Shown here: positions 26,554-36,600 of the stretch, in pieces
How positions within the stretch are numbered: position 1 is the stretch's first letter
How the letters are laid out: the number at the start of each line of letters is the position of its first letter
Assembly (NCBI RefSeq): GCF_004117875.1
Contig: NZ_RAHW01000007.1
Coordinates: 124,001 to 188,000, forward strand
Direction of reading: 5' to 3'
DNA: 64,000 nucleotides
Source of the DNA: Geomonas oryzae
GTDB lineage: Bacteria > Desulfobacterota > Desulfuromonadia > Geobacterales > Geobacteraceae
Translations under genes and position numbers: made by a program
The notes under the pieces: generated by a model
Told to the model about the DNA's origin: nothing
The model's input: the letters and a program-made list of their open reading frames with translations, nothing else
Databases searched by the model: none

Positions 26554-26773
26554 TTGCGAGGCGGGCTCCTCCGGAAGGTATCAGAGAGCTGCGCAATGGA
26601 TGAATGACATCACAAAAAGTCTAAGCTACTGTACTAAAATTTTCTGGAATACCTGTTATGCTGATTAGCACCCAAGCTGTGCCAGCATTCAGTTATCTAT
26701 GACAGTCATGCATTTCTTCTTACAGTTGAACGCACCTTATTGACGCAGTCATCCGCCGCCACGGGAGAAGACC

Positions 26774-29700
26774 TTGCCAGAGTTGTCCGACTTGAAGAAA
26801 CAACCGATACCACTTTTTGTCCTGGTGGCCGCCGGCCTTGCCGGCAACTATTTCAAGTTCACCATCTTCCTCAACATCGACTTCCTCTTCGGCAGCATCT
26901 TCGCCATGCTCGCCTTGCAGTTCTTCGGCCTCACCCGCGGCATCATCGCTGCAGCCGCCATCGGCAGCTACACCTACTTCCTCTGGAATCACCCCTATGC
27001 ATGCCTCATCCTCATAGCCGAAACCGCCCTGGTCGGGTTGCTGATGCAGCGACGCAGGTTCGGCATGGTCGCAGCCGACGCCGTGTACTGGATCGTGGTC
27101 GGCATGCCGCTCGTCTACCTTTTCTACCACGTGGTGATGCAGGTCCCCCTGAGCAACACCTACATCGTAATGACCAAGCAGGCGGTGAACGGCATCGCCA
27201 ACGCCATCGTCGCCAGGCTCCTCTTCACCGGGTTCGCCCTCAGGTCGAAGTCGGTGCGCATCCGGTTCGGGGAGCTGATTTCGAGCCTGCTCGCCTTCTT
27301 CGTCCTGATCCCGTCTCTGATCCTTCTGGCCATCGGCTGCAAAAGCGAGTTCGCCGAGACGGACCGCATGATCCGCGAGGGGCTCATACAGGACATCGGG
27401 CGCGAGGCGAAACGCCTGGACACCTGGGTTAATGCCCGGAAGGCGCCGGTGGTGCGGCTTGCCGAAATGGCCGCAACCCTCTCACCGCGTCAACTGCAAC
27501 CCTTCCTGGAACAGGCGACCAGGAGCGACATTAACTTCAAGCGCATAGGGCTTCTGGACAAAGAGGCCACGACCATCGCCTACTATCCGCCTTCCGATGA
27601 GATGGGTCAGAGCAACCTCGGCAAAAACTTCGCGGACCGTCCCTACGTCCCGAAACTGAAGCAGACGCTGAAGCCGATGCTCTCGGAGGTGGTGATGGGC
27701 AGGATCGGCACACCGGAGCCGATCGTTTCCGTGCTCGCCCCGGTGGTCGTCAAAGGGGGGTACGGCGGCTACCTCATCGGCGTGCTCAGCCTGCACCAGA
27801 TCAAGGAGCAGTTGGACAAGACCTCCGAATCAAGCGACATCCTTTACACCTTGCTGGACAAGAACGGCAAGGTGATCATGAGCAACAGGCCCGGTCAGAA
27901 GTCCATGACCCCGGTGCAAAGGGGGAAGGGAACCCTCAAGCACCTGCCCCGCGGCATCACCCAGTGGGTGCCGGTCGCCCCCCCGAACACCCCGATGTCG
28001 GAACGGTGGAAGAAATCCTACTACGGCGCCGAGGCAGCGGTCGGCGACTTCGCGGAATGGAAACTGATCCTGGAACAGCCGGTGGCGCCTTTCCAGAAGA
28101 AGCTGCACGACAGCTACACCGGCAAGCTCACCATCCTCCTAGTGATCCTGCTCATGTCGCTTGCCCTTGCAGACTTTTTGAGCCGTCGCATCATGGGGAG
28201 CATCGAGAACCTGCGCAGGCTCACCAGCGACCTCCCCGCGCGGCTCGCCTCGGGGGGAAGCGTCTGCTGGCCGGAGAGCGGCATCACGGAAACGGACGAC
28301 CTGATCGTCAACTTCAGGGAGATGAGCGACAGCATCAACGACTATCTTGGCGCGCTCAAGGGCCTGAACGAATCGCTGGAACAGCGGGTCGCAGAGCGCA
28401 CGCGTGAGGTGGAGCGGCTTTGGAGCGAGCAACGCATCATCCTGAGCACCATGCCGCTTGGAGCATGCCTGCTCAAGAACCGGACCATCCAGCGGGCAAA
28501 CCCGGCCTTCGACAGGATCGTGGGATATGAGCCGGGGGAAACACTTGGGAAGGACACGGCGATCTTCTACGCCGACCAGGCGTGGTACCAGCGCATGGAG
28601 GAAGCGGGTTACGAGGCGCTGCGGCGCGGAGAGATCTACTCCGCCGACCTTAGAACCAAGCGCAAGGACGGCTCGGTCATCTGGTGCAACGTCTCGGGGC
28701 AGATGGTGAACCCCGATGCCGCAGAGGACGGCTCCATCTGGATCATTCAGGACATCACGCAAAGAAAACAGGCGGCCCAGCTCGAGCAGCAGTTGCTGCA
28801 CGCCCAGAAACTGGAGAGCCTGGGGGTGCTGGCAGGCGGTATCGCCCACGACTTCAACAACATCCTCATGGCCATCATGGGGAACGCCGACCTCGCCCTC
28901 ATGCGCATGCCCGAGGGTGCATCCGCGGCGGAAAACCTGCACAGGATCCTGCAATCGGGGCAACGAGCCGCCGACCTCACCAAGCAGATGCTTGCCTATT
29001 CGGGCAAGGGGAGGTTCGTGATCGAGGCGGTGGACCTGAACCAGCTGATCGAGGAGCTCGCTCAACTTCTGGAGATCTCGGTCTCCAGGCAGGCAAAACT
29101 CAGCTACCATCTGCACCGGCCGCTCCCTGTCATCGATGGCGACCCGGCACAGTTGCGCCAGATGGTCATGAACCTCGTGATCAACGCCTCGGAAGCGATC
29201 GATGGAGAAAAGGGAGAGATCGTGATCACGACCGGCAGTGCCACGGGCGAGCCCAGGCACATCCTCGAGGCGCGGCAGGATGAGCTACCGGAGGGAGACT
29301 ACGTCTGCCTCACGGTCACCGATACCGGGTGCGGCATGGACCGGGAGACCATCGCGAGGCTTTTCGATCCTTTCTTCACCACCAAGTTCACCGGTCGCGG
29401 CCTCGGGATGGCCGCAGTGCAGGGGATCGTGAAGGGGCACAAGGGAGCGATAAGAATCACGAGCGAACCGGGCAAGGGATCAACCTTCCAGATATTCCTC
29501 CCTGTCGGGACTCCCGCTGTAAAGGAGGATGTTGGAGGTGCCGACGTTCAAGGAGAGGCCGCGCAGCCGGAAGGGTGCGTAAAGGCGATGCTCGTGGACG
29601 ACGAAGAGGCGGTCCGCAACGTGGGAGCGGAGATGTTGAAGCAGCTTGGGTTCACGCCGGTACTGGCAAAGGACGGTGAGGAAGCACTGGAAGTCTTCAG

Positions 29701-29938
29701 GCAGACGCCGGGGATCGGCTTCGTGATCCTCGACATGACCATGCCACGGATGGACGGCAAGGAATGCCTGCGCGAGTTGCGCCGCATTGCGCCCGTTGTG
29801 CCGGTGATCATGTCCAGCGGCTATAACGAGCAGGAAATTGCGCGTGAATTAGGCGGAGAGATCCCAAGCGGCTTCATCCAGAAACCGTACAACGTAGCAT
29901 CGATGAAGCAGGCCATCGAAAGAGCGCTGCGGCGCTGA
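26774..29938 (+). CDS. Multi-TM Cache/PAS hybrid histidine kinase with receiver
   Basis: The protein is 1054 residues; the start is TTG at 26774 with GGGAGAAG upstream. The N-terminal membrane domain, extracellular Cache-like region and second TM (about 455-475) are related to the kinase at 20006 (compare NIDFLFGSIFAMLALQFFGL with NVDFIFGSILSMFALMRFGL). The output differs: one PAS domain (about 550-670), a classical H-box with His692 (LAGGIAHDFNNILMAI), ATPase motifs (NLVINASEAI, DTGCGMD, GRGLGMAAVQGIV) and a receiver with D987 (VILDMTMPRMDG, IQKPYN). It likely senses a related extracellular cue and passes phosphate to a response regulator not in the window. No terminator directly follows. 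Confidence 0.92.
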   Translation: MPELSDLKKQPIPLFVLVAAGLAGNYFKFTIFLNIDFLFGSIFAMLALQFFGLTRGIIAAAAIGSYTYFLWNHPYACLILIAETALVGLLMQRRRFGMVAADAVYWIVVGMPLVYLFYHVVMQVPLSNTYIVMTKQAVNGIANAIVARLLFTGFALRSKSVRIRFGELISSLLAFFVLIPSLILLAIGCKSEFAETDRMIREGLIQDIGREAKRLDTWVNARKAPVVRLAEMAATLSPRQLQPFLEQATRSDINFKRIGLLDKEATTIAYYPPSDEMGQSNLGKNFADRPYVPKLKQTLKPMLSEVVMGRIGTPEPIVSVLAPVVVKGGYGGYLIGVLSLHQIKEQLDKTSESSDILYTLLDKNGKVIMSNRPGQKSMTPVQRGKGTLKHLPRGITQWVPVAPPNTPMSERWKKSYYGAEAAVGDFAEWKLILEQPVAPFQKKLHDSYTGKLTILLVILLMSLALADFLSRRIMGSIENLRRLTSDLPARLASGGSVCWPESGITETDDLIVNFREMSDSINDYLGALKGLNESLEQRVAERTREVERLWSEQRIILSTMPLGACLLKNRTIQRANPAFDRIVGYEPGETLGKDTAIFYADQAWYQRMEEAGYEALRRGEIYSADLRTKRKDGSVIWCNVSGQMVNPDAAEDGSIWIIQDITQRKQAAQLEQQLLHAQKLESLGVLAGGIAHDFNNILMAIMGNADLALMRMPEGASAAENLHRILQSGQRAADLTKQMLAYSGKGRFVIEAVDLNQLIEELAQLLEISVSRQAKLSYHLHRPLPVIDGDPAQLRQMVMNLVINASEAIDGEKGEIVITTGSATGEPRHILEARQDELPEGDYVCLTVTDTGCGMDRETIARLFDPFFTTKFTGRGLGMAAVQGIVKGHKGAIRITSEPGKGSTFQIFLPVGTPAVKEDVGGADVQGEAAQPEGCVKAMLVDDEEAVRNVGAEMLKQLGFTPVLAKDGEEALEVFRQTPGIGFVILDMTMPRMDGKECLRELRRIAPVVPVIMSSGYNEQEIARELGGEIPSGFIQKPYNVASMKQAIERALRR

Positions 29939-30040
29939 CCGCCCGCATCGGTGCGACGGGAGGGGTTTTCAAAGGTTCACGCGGGAATTACGGGGACGGC
30001 GAAAAAGCGTGGTCACGAAGCGACGCAGGTGAACTCGCGC

Positions 30041-30074
30041 TCCCCCCTTTGCGAAGGGGGGACGGGGGGGATTT
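30041..30074 (-). repeat. Dispersed hairpin repeat copy (reversed)
   Basis: TCCCCCCTTTGCGAAGGGGG followed by GACGGGGGGGATTT, the reverse of the family at 11417. With the copy at 30176-30213 it forms inverted repeats around about 100 bp. The gene-free stretch 29939-30275 contains these two copies and nothing else I can assign. Confidence 0.75.
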
Positions 30075-30175
30075 GTCTTTGTTCCCGCTGTCAGCGGTTG
30101 CAATCACCCAAGTTGCTGGCAGCCCGCGCCTGATCCCACAGTGTGTTCATTGACTATTGAGTTGGTAAAAGGGCT

Positions 30176-30213
30176 AAATCCCCCCTGTCCCCCCTTCGCA
30201 AAGGGGGGAACGT
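30176..30213 (+). repeat. Dispersed hairpin repeat copy
   Basis: AAATCCCCCCTGTCCCCCC, TTCGCAAA, GGGGGGAACGT, nearly identical to 11417-11455. It lies 63 nt beyond the stop of the minus-strand chemotaxis gene and could serve as its terminator-like hairpin. Confidence 0.75.
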
Positions 30214-30275
30214 GATGCCTGCTCACCGCTTCGACTGACGTACACATACTTCCCATAATTCCCGGAGGAACCTTT

Positions 30276-31454
30276 TTAAAGCCTGAACTGGCGCACCAGG
30301 CGCTGCAGCTCTTCGGACTGGTGGGAGAGTGTGGACGCCGCGGCCGCGGTCTCGGTGACGCCATGGGCCGTTTGCTGCACCACGTCGGTGATCCTCTGGA
30401 TGCTTCTGGTGATCTCGTCGGTGGTGGATGTCTGCTGCTGAGCCGCCGTGGTGATCTGGTTGATCTGATCGCTCACCACGCTCACCTGGGCCAGGATCTC
30501 CTCGAGCGCCTCGCCCGAGCGCGCCGAGTACTCCGCCCCTTTTCCCACCTCGGCCACCCCTTCCTCGATGGCGGCGATGGCACCGCGCGTCCCACCCTGT
30601 ATCGCCTTGATCATCTCGCCTATCTCCCGGGTCGCCCGGGTCGTCCTCTCGGCGAGGGCGCGCACCTCGTCGGCAACGACGGCGAAACCGCGCCCCTGCT
30701 CTCCGGCGCGCGCCGCCTCGATCGCCGCGTTCAAAGCGAGCAGGTTGGTCTGGTCCGCGATCTCCTGGATGGTGCCGATGATCTGGTCTATCTGATCCGA
30801 CTGGGCGCCAAGTTCCTCCACGGTCTTGGCCGCCCCCTGCACCCGGCTTGCGATACGTTCCATGCCGAGCGTGGTCTGCCGCACCACGTCTGCGCCGGAG
30901 CTTGCGGTCCGGCTCGCACGGGTCGAGTTCTCGGCGGCGTGCACGCAGTTTCGCGCGATGTCGCCGGAGGTCGCGGCCATCTCTTCACTGGCGACGGCCA
31001 CGGCGTTGGTCTGGGAGGCTACGTCATCGGTCCCCGCGGAGATGCGGTCGGCGTTGTCCTGCAACTGGTGCGAGGTGAACGCCACCTGCTCCGAGCTCTG
31101 CTGGATTTGGCTGATCATGTCCCGCATCGTGGTCTGCAGGGCATCGATGGAGCGGATGATGGTGCTGATCTCGTTGTTGCGCCTGGCCTGGATCGGCTTG
31201 GTGAGGTCCCCGCTGATCATGGTATCCAGGATGCCGATGATCCTTTTCAGCGCGTCGTTCACCGACCAGAAAAGCAGGGAACTGAAGAAGACCCCGGCGA
31301 TGAGAAAGAGCACGGTGGATATGACCGAGATGGATAGGGAGAAGGAGCGTCCGGCCCCCACGGCGAAGATTATGCAGAAGCTGTAACAGACACAGAGCAG
31401 GATGATGCGGGTGCGGATACGCAGATGCAGGTAGAGATCAAAGAGAAATTTCAT
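30276..31454 (-). CDS. Methyl-accepting chemotaxis protein without a periplasmic sensor domain
   Basis: The protein is 392 residues. Two adjacent TM helices at about 16-35 and 41-62 are joined by only a few residues, so no extracellular ligand domain exists. A HAMP-like segment (about 65-115) and the signalling coiled coil follow, with the conserved hairpin tip '[41 protein letters not shown]' (given in part; about residues 232-272). A GAGGAAAA site precedes the ATG. With no sensor domain it may detect membrane or cytoplasmic energy state, or work through partner proteins. It lacks an evident CheR-tethering tail. Confidence 0.93.
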   Translation of the reverse strand: MKFLFDLYLHLRIRTRIILLCVCYSFCIIFAVGAGRSFSLSISVISTVLFLIAGVFFSSLLFWSVNDALKRIIGILDTMISGDLTKPIQARRNNEISTIIRSIDALQTTMRDMISQIQQSSEQVAFTSHQLQDNADRISAGTDDVASQTNAVAVASEEMAATSGDIARNCVHAAENSTRASRTASSGADVVRQTTLGMERIASRVQGAAKTVEELGAQSDQIDQIIGTIQEIADQTNLLALNAAIEAARAGEQGRGFAVVADEVRALAERTTRATREIGEMIKAIQGGTRGAIAAIEEGVAEVGKGAEYSARSGEALEEILAQVSVVSDQINQITTAAQQQTSTTDEITRSIQRITDVVQQTAHGVTETAAAASTLSHQSEELQRLVRQFRL

Positions 31455-31673
31455 GGTTTTCCTCGACGGGTTTACTTGTCCGGGCTCACAGCACTAACAG
31501 TGTTACATTTTGTTGTATTCTCTTCGGAAGCATCTCCCTCTTCTTTAGCGCGTTATCGAGGCACGGCGTTTTTTTCTTACTCCCCGGTCAAGAAACCTGA
31601 TCAGCAATGAGTCCCGCGACATGACATCCGTCTCCCCTCTTCTTACTGGAAGATCATCGCTAACAGGAACGGA

Positions 31674-31705
31674 AAAAGGGGGCCGGAATTTTCCGGCCCC
31701 CTTTG
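31674..31705. terminator. Intrinsic terminator of the secreted-protein gene at 31729
   Basis: AAAGGGGGCCGGAA and TTCCGGCCCCCTTT form a 14-bp stem; on the minus strand it is followed by T residues. It lies 24 nt beyond the stop codon. Confidence 0.85.
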
Positions 31706-31728
31706 TGATTGCGGCTGATACGCGCTGG

Positions 31729-32817
31729 TTACTTTTTGTAACCCTTCGCGCCGGAGGTGCAGGAGCGAGTAAAGCCATCGCCGGTTACGGTGCCGATCAC
31801 ACTGAGTATCTGGTCAGCCCCCCCGCAGGTACTAGCGGCGCCGGTCGGAGCGGTGGTGCCGATCCCGGCCCAATCCATGTGGTAGTTAGTCCAGAGGGTC
31901 CAACCGGCCGGAACGGTGATCCCATCGATGGAGCCGTCGGAACCGCCCGCGAGGCTGTCGATGCCGTCGTTGACCATCTGGAAGGCCTCGGGGGTGACAC
32001 CGGAGAAGGACGGCGCGAAGGCGTAGGCGTGGATGGCGTTGGCCCCTTTGGCGGCCCCACCTGTTACGGCCAAAGAAACGTTCACCACCTGATCTTTGCC
32101 GGTCATGTTGGTCCAGAGGACGTTGTAGTAGAACTGCCCCGGATTGGTCGATTTCTGAACGTTCTTATTGTTGGTGACGATGGAGAAACGGCCGTCGTCG
32201 CTGCCGGATGCGGTGACCGCGGTGCCGTCGCACTTGGCAAGGAGGTTGCCGTCACCGTCGGTGGTGAAGCAGGTGGTGTCGTTCAGGACCGGGTTGATCT
32301 CGTAGAGGATGTGGATGTTGGGGAAGTTGTTGCTGATGTTGATGTCGTTGGGGTTCTTGCCCTCGGGCTTGACGTTGATGTTGGTTTCCCGGACCTCCGC
32401 CTTGGTAGCATCGGCCAAGACAAGCGGCTCGGTATCGATCGTTATCGTCGTGTCCTTGCAGGTGTTGAGATCCGTCGGGGTGATCATCGTGTTGCCCGGA
32501 ACGGAAATCCCGAAGGTGCTCCCGTTGGGGTCACTGAAGTTGACGTAGAAAAGCGACCACGTGCCGGTGGAGGTATTGAGGCACATCTTTACCGGAATCG
32601 AGTCGATGATTTTCCCGCCGTCGTTCACGGAATACTTGTAGAAATAGCTGTTGGCGGGCTGCGCCGGGTGCTCCGGGATGACGTTCGAGGCCGTAATCCC
32701 CGGCACTACGCTCAAGTCGGCGGCATTTTTGGGGACCGAAGCCGCCTGTGCGCTTACCGCGGTGGCAAAACCTGCGGCCGTGATGGCCAGAGCCGAAAAC
32801 AAGGTCTTCATCTTCAT
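31729..32817 (-). CDS. Secreted protein of unknown function
   Basis: The protein is 362 residues. The start at 32817 is fixed by AAAGGAGG upstream. A clear signal peptide (MKMKTLFSALAITAAGFATAVSA) is followed by 'SYFYKYSVNDGGKIIDSIPVKMCLN' and 'WSLFYVNFSDPNGSTFGISVPG' (in part) and a Ser/Thr/Gly-rich body. There are seven cysteines after the signal (for example CLN, TCKD, TCFTTDGDGNLLAKCDG, TCGGAD, RSCTSG) but no CXXCH, so no covalent haem. No membrane anchor is seen at the C-terminus, so it is periplasmic or released. I do not recognise the family. It is monocistronic and transcribed toward the MCP gene. Confidence 0.85.
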   Translation of the reverse strand: MKMKTLFSALAITAAGFATAVSAQAASVPKNAADLSVVPGITASNVIPEHPAQPANSYFYKYSVNDGGKIIDSIPVKMCLNTSTGTWSLFYVNFSDPNGSTFGISVPGNTMITPTDLNTCKDTTITIDTEPLVLADATKAEVRETNINVKPEGKNPNDINISNNFPNIHILYEINPVLNDTTCFTTDGDGNLLAKCDGTAVTASGSDDGRFSIVTNNKNVQKSTNPGQFYYNVLWTNMTGKDQVVNVSLAVTGGAAKGANAIHAYAFAPSFSGVTPEAFQMVNDGIDSLAGGSDGSIDGITVPAGWTLWTNYHMDWAGIGTTAPTGAASTCGGADQILSVIGTVTGDGFTRSCTSGAKGYKK

Positions 32818-32896
32818 TTCACTTCCTCCTTTTATCTCCATGCATTTAAATTAAAAACCCGGACAGGACGGTAATCGTTCAAAAGACCTACACAGC

Positions 32897-33238
32897 TCAG
32901 GCGTGCCCGCAGGCTCCGCCATCCACGCGCGGCGGTTCGGCGTCATCCGTCACCAGCTCGAAGCGGCACCCTTCGACGGCTACGGCCACCCCCAGCAACT
33001 CGTCACACGGCTCGACTCTCACCACATCGCTCATACAGTGAAGTCTGACCCGCTGGCCCAAGTGCTGATAGTCAAGCAGCATCACCACTTCGAGGCGTTC
33101 ATCCAGTGCCACCGGCTGATCAGTCACGAAATAGATGCCGCTTGTGCTGAAGTTCCTGGTAAGGCCCATCCCCTGCTTGACCTCCACCGGGATCTGGCCC
33201 TGGTAGCGTACGGAGTTTCTGTTAACATAGTCAGGCAT
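32897..33238 (-). CDS. Diverged PilZ domain protein
   Basis: The protein is 113 residues. The segment 'NRNSVRYQGQIPVEVKQGMGLTRNFSTSGIYFVT' (in part) is PilZ-like: the N/DXSXXG motif appears as N-F-S-T-S-G, but the preceding RXXXR is absent (VRYQGQ). The strands 'ERLEVVMLLDYQHLGQRVRLHCMSDVVRVE' follow as expected for PilZ. Loss of the arginine motif suggests weak or no c-di-GMP binding, as in regulatory or scaffold PilZ proteins. No clear ribosome binding site is seen. A Cys/His tail (GGACGHA) ends the protein. Confidence 0.75.
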   Translation of the reverse strand: MPDYVNRNSVRYQGQIPVEVKQGMGLTRNFSTSGIYFVTDQPVALDERLEVVMLLDYQHLGQRVRLHCMSDVVRVEPCDELLGVAVAVEGCRFELVTDDAEPPRVDGGACGHA

Positions 33239-33565
33239 TGAGCATCACATCACTGGATGAGAGAATTTAGTCTTACGTTTTCCAGCGGCTTATGTCGCCG
33301 GAAAATTTCCTACAAAGTAACCGAAGAAAGGATGATATTGAATACGGCATCGGGTACATTTTCCTATATCCTTCGATGTACCTTCTCTGCTCCAGCATGT
33401 CAGACCGATGACTACCGCAGAAGAACCTGAGTACACTCCTGAGTAGCGAGAGTAATCACTTCGTATTACAACGGGCTGCCGCCCTGCCTGCAGCGGCGGG
33501 GAAGGGATGGCGGAAAAGCCGCCACTTACACCGTAAACATTTTTTCCGCGCGTGTTTCTGCCGAG

Positions 33566-33582
33566 TTGGCACAGTAACTGCT
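33566..33582 (+). promoter_or_regulatory. Sigma-54 (-24/-12) promoter of gltBD
   Basis: TTGGCACAGTAACTGCT has TTGGCAC at -24 and TGCT at -12 with the GG-to-GC register of 12 nt. The start of transcription would be near 33594, 38 nt before the gltB ATG. Nitrogen control through NtrC is the classical reason for such a promoter at this operon. The gene-free stretch 33239-33631 contains this promoter, a TTTTCC/GGAAAA inverted repeat near 33277-33307 and no evident gene. Confidence 0.75.
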
Positions 33583-33631
33583 CCCCTTCGCGGACGCAGC
33601 GCACGATCACTAACCCCGCAAAGGTTGCATC

Positions 33632-36600
33632 ATGAAAACAATCGGATTACCCAAGAAGCAAGGGATGTACGATCCCCAGTTCGAGCACGACGCCTGCGGC
33701 GTCGGCTTCGTCACCAACATCAAGGGAAAGAAATCCCACGAGATCGTCAAGCAGGCGATAACCGTCCTGGAAAACCTCGACCACCGCGGCGCGGTGGGGA
33801 GCGAGCACAACACCGGTGACGGCGCCGGGATTCTGATCCAGATTCCCGATGCCTTCTTCCGCAAGGCCTGCCCCGAGCTCGGCTTCGAGCTGCCGGCGCC
33901 CGGCGAGTACGGCGTCGCCATGCTCTTCACCTCCCCCGAGGCCACCGAGAGGAGCGCGGCGAAGCACGTCTTCCAGCGCATCATCAGCGAGGAAGGGGTC
34001 GAGGTGATCGGCTGGCGCGAAGTGCCGACGGACAACTCGTCCTTGGGCGATACCGCGAAGGCGGGCGAGCCGCTCGTGCGCCAGATCTTCTTCAAGCGCG
34101 ACGCTTCGTGCGCCGACGAGGACGCCTTCAACAGGAAGCTCTACCTCGTCAACCAGCGCGCCATCCACGAGATCCGCGACGAGGAGGTCGATCCGTACTG
34201 GTATGTCGCCAGCATCTCGACCCGCACCATCGTCTACAAAGGTATGCTGATGCCGGCCCAGCTGGACCAGTACTACCCGGAGCTGCGCGACGAAGCGGTA
34301 GAGAGCGCCATCGCGGTGGTGCACTCCCGCTTCTCCACTAACACCTTCCCCTCCTGGGACCGCGCGCATCCGTACCACTACCTCGCTCACAACGGCGAGA
34401 TCAACACCCTGCGCGGCAACGTGAACTGGATGCACGCGCGCCAGTCCATGTTCAACAGCGAGCTCTTCGGCGACGACATCAAGAAGCTCCTGCCGGTGAT
34501 CAACACCAACGGCTCCGACTCGGCGATGTTCGACAACTGTCTCGAGCTGCTGCTCATGACCGGTCGTACGCTTCCCCACGCCGTCATGATGATGGTGCCG
34601 GAGCCGTGGGAAAACCACGAGACCATGAGCAAGGAGAAGCGTGCCTTCTACGAGTACCACTCCTGCCTCATGGAGCCGTGGGACGGTCCCGCCGCCCTCA
34701 CCTTCACCGACGGCCGCATCATCGGTGCGGTGCTGGACAGAAACGGCCTGCGTCCCTGCCGCTACTACCTGACCGACGACGACCTCGTCATCATGGCGAG
34801 CGAGGCGGGCGTGCTGCCGGTGTCCCCGGCTAAGGTGATCAAGAAGGGTCGCCTCCAGCCGGGCAAGATGTTCCTCATCGACACCGAACAGGGTCGCATC
34901 ATCCCGGACGAGGAGATCAAGAACGACCTCGCCACCGCCAAGCCTTACGCCGACTGGGTCAAGGTGAACCACCACCTGCTGGCCGACCTCCCGAAAGCGG
35001 CGAAGACGCAGGCCGAGGAGGAATCCCCCCTCGTGCAGCGCCAGAAGGCGTTCGGCTACACCTTCGAGGACCAGGAGACCATCATCGGTCCCATGGCGAC
35101 CTCCGGCGTGCAGCCCCTGGGCTCCATGGGCACCGACACCCCGCTAGCGGTTCTCTCCGAGAAGCCGCAGCTTCTTTACAGCTACTTCAAGCAGCTCTTC
35201 GCCCAGGTGACCAACCCGCCGATCGACCCGATCCGCGAGGAGATCATCACCGCGACCGCGGTAAGGATCGGCTCCGAGTCGAACCTCTTGAAGCCGTCCG
35301 CGACGAGCGCCCGCGTCATCCGCCTCGAGCACCCGATCCTCACCAACGAGGACGTGGAGAAGATCAGGAACCTCGACCGCCCCGGCTTCAAGACCGCGAC
35401 CCTGTCGCTCCTCTTCAAGGCCGCCGACGGCGCCGAGGGGATGGAGAAGGCCCTGGAGAGCCTCTTCTCCAGCGCGATCCGCCACATCGAGATGGGGACC
35501 ACCATCCTCATCCTCTCCGACCGCGGCGTGAACGAGGAGTACGCGGCGCTGCCGGCGCTGCTCGCCGTGGCGGGCCTGCACCACCACCTGATCCGTACCG
35601 CGACGAGGACCCACGCCTCCTTGATCCTCGAGTCGGGCGAGCCGCGCGAGGTGCACCACTTCGCGGTGCTTTTAGGCTACGGCGTCACCGCCATCAACCC
35701 CTACCTCGCCTTCGAGTCCATCGACGACATGATCAAGGAGGGGATGCTCACCGGCATCGACTACAAGACCGGCGTCAAGAACTTCGTCAAGGCCTCCATC
35801 AAGGGGATCGTCAAGACCATGGCGAAGATGGGTATCTCCACCATCCAGAGCTACCGCGGCGCCCAGATCTGCGAGGCGGTCGGCCTGCACCAGTCGCTGA
35901 TCGACAAGTACTTCACCTGGACCCCGTCCAGGATCGGCGGCATCGATCTCGACGGCATCGCCCAGGAACTTTTGCAGCGCCACAAAAAGGCGTACCCGCA
36001 CCGCGTCCCGGCCGACCCCACCCTCGACCCGGGCGGCCAGTACCAGTGGCGCAAGGAGGGTGAGGAGCACCTCTTCAACCCGCTCACCATTCAGGCGCTG
36101 CAGAAGGCGACCAGGACCAACGACTACAAGGAGTTCAAGGTCTTCTCGCAGCTGATCGACGAGCAGAACGAGCGTCTCTACACCCTTCGCGGCCTTCTCG
36201 ACTTCAACACCGAGATCCGCATCCCGGTCCCCATCGAGGAGGTCGAGTCGGTCGATGAGATCGTGAAGCGCTTCAAGACCGGCGCCATGTCCTACGGCTC
36301 CATCAGCCAGGAGGCGCACGAGGCGCTGGCCATCGCCATGAACAGGATCGGCGGCCGCTCCAACACCGGCGAAGGCGGCGAGGACCCGGAACGCTTCACC
36401 TGGACCAACGAGCTGGGCGACTCGAAGAACAGCGCCATCAAGCAGGTCGCCTCGGGGCGTTTCGGCGTCACCAGCAACTACTTAACCAACGCGGCCGAGC
36501 TGCAGATCAAGCTGGCGCAGGGCGCGAAGCCGGGCGAAGGGGGCGAGTTGCCGGGTCACAAGGTGTACCCGTGGGTCGCGAAGACCCGCCACACCACCCC

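Noticed and set aside
31621-32874. Open frame on the plus strand opposite the secreted-protein gene
   Set aside because: It reads through the terminator and antisense to a gene with a clear signal peptide and ribosome binding site.
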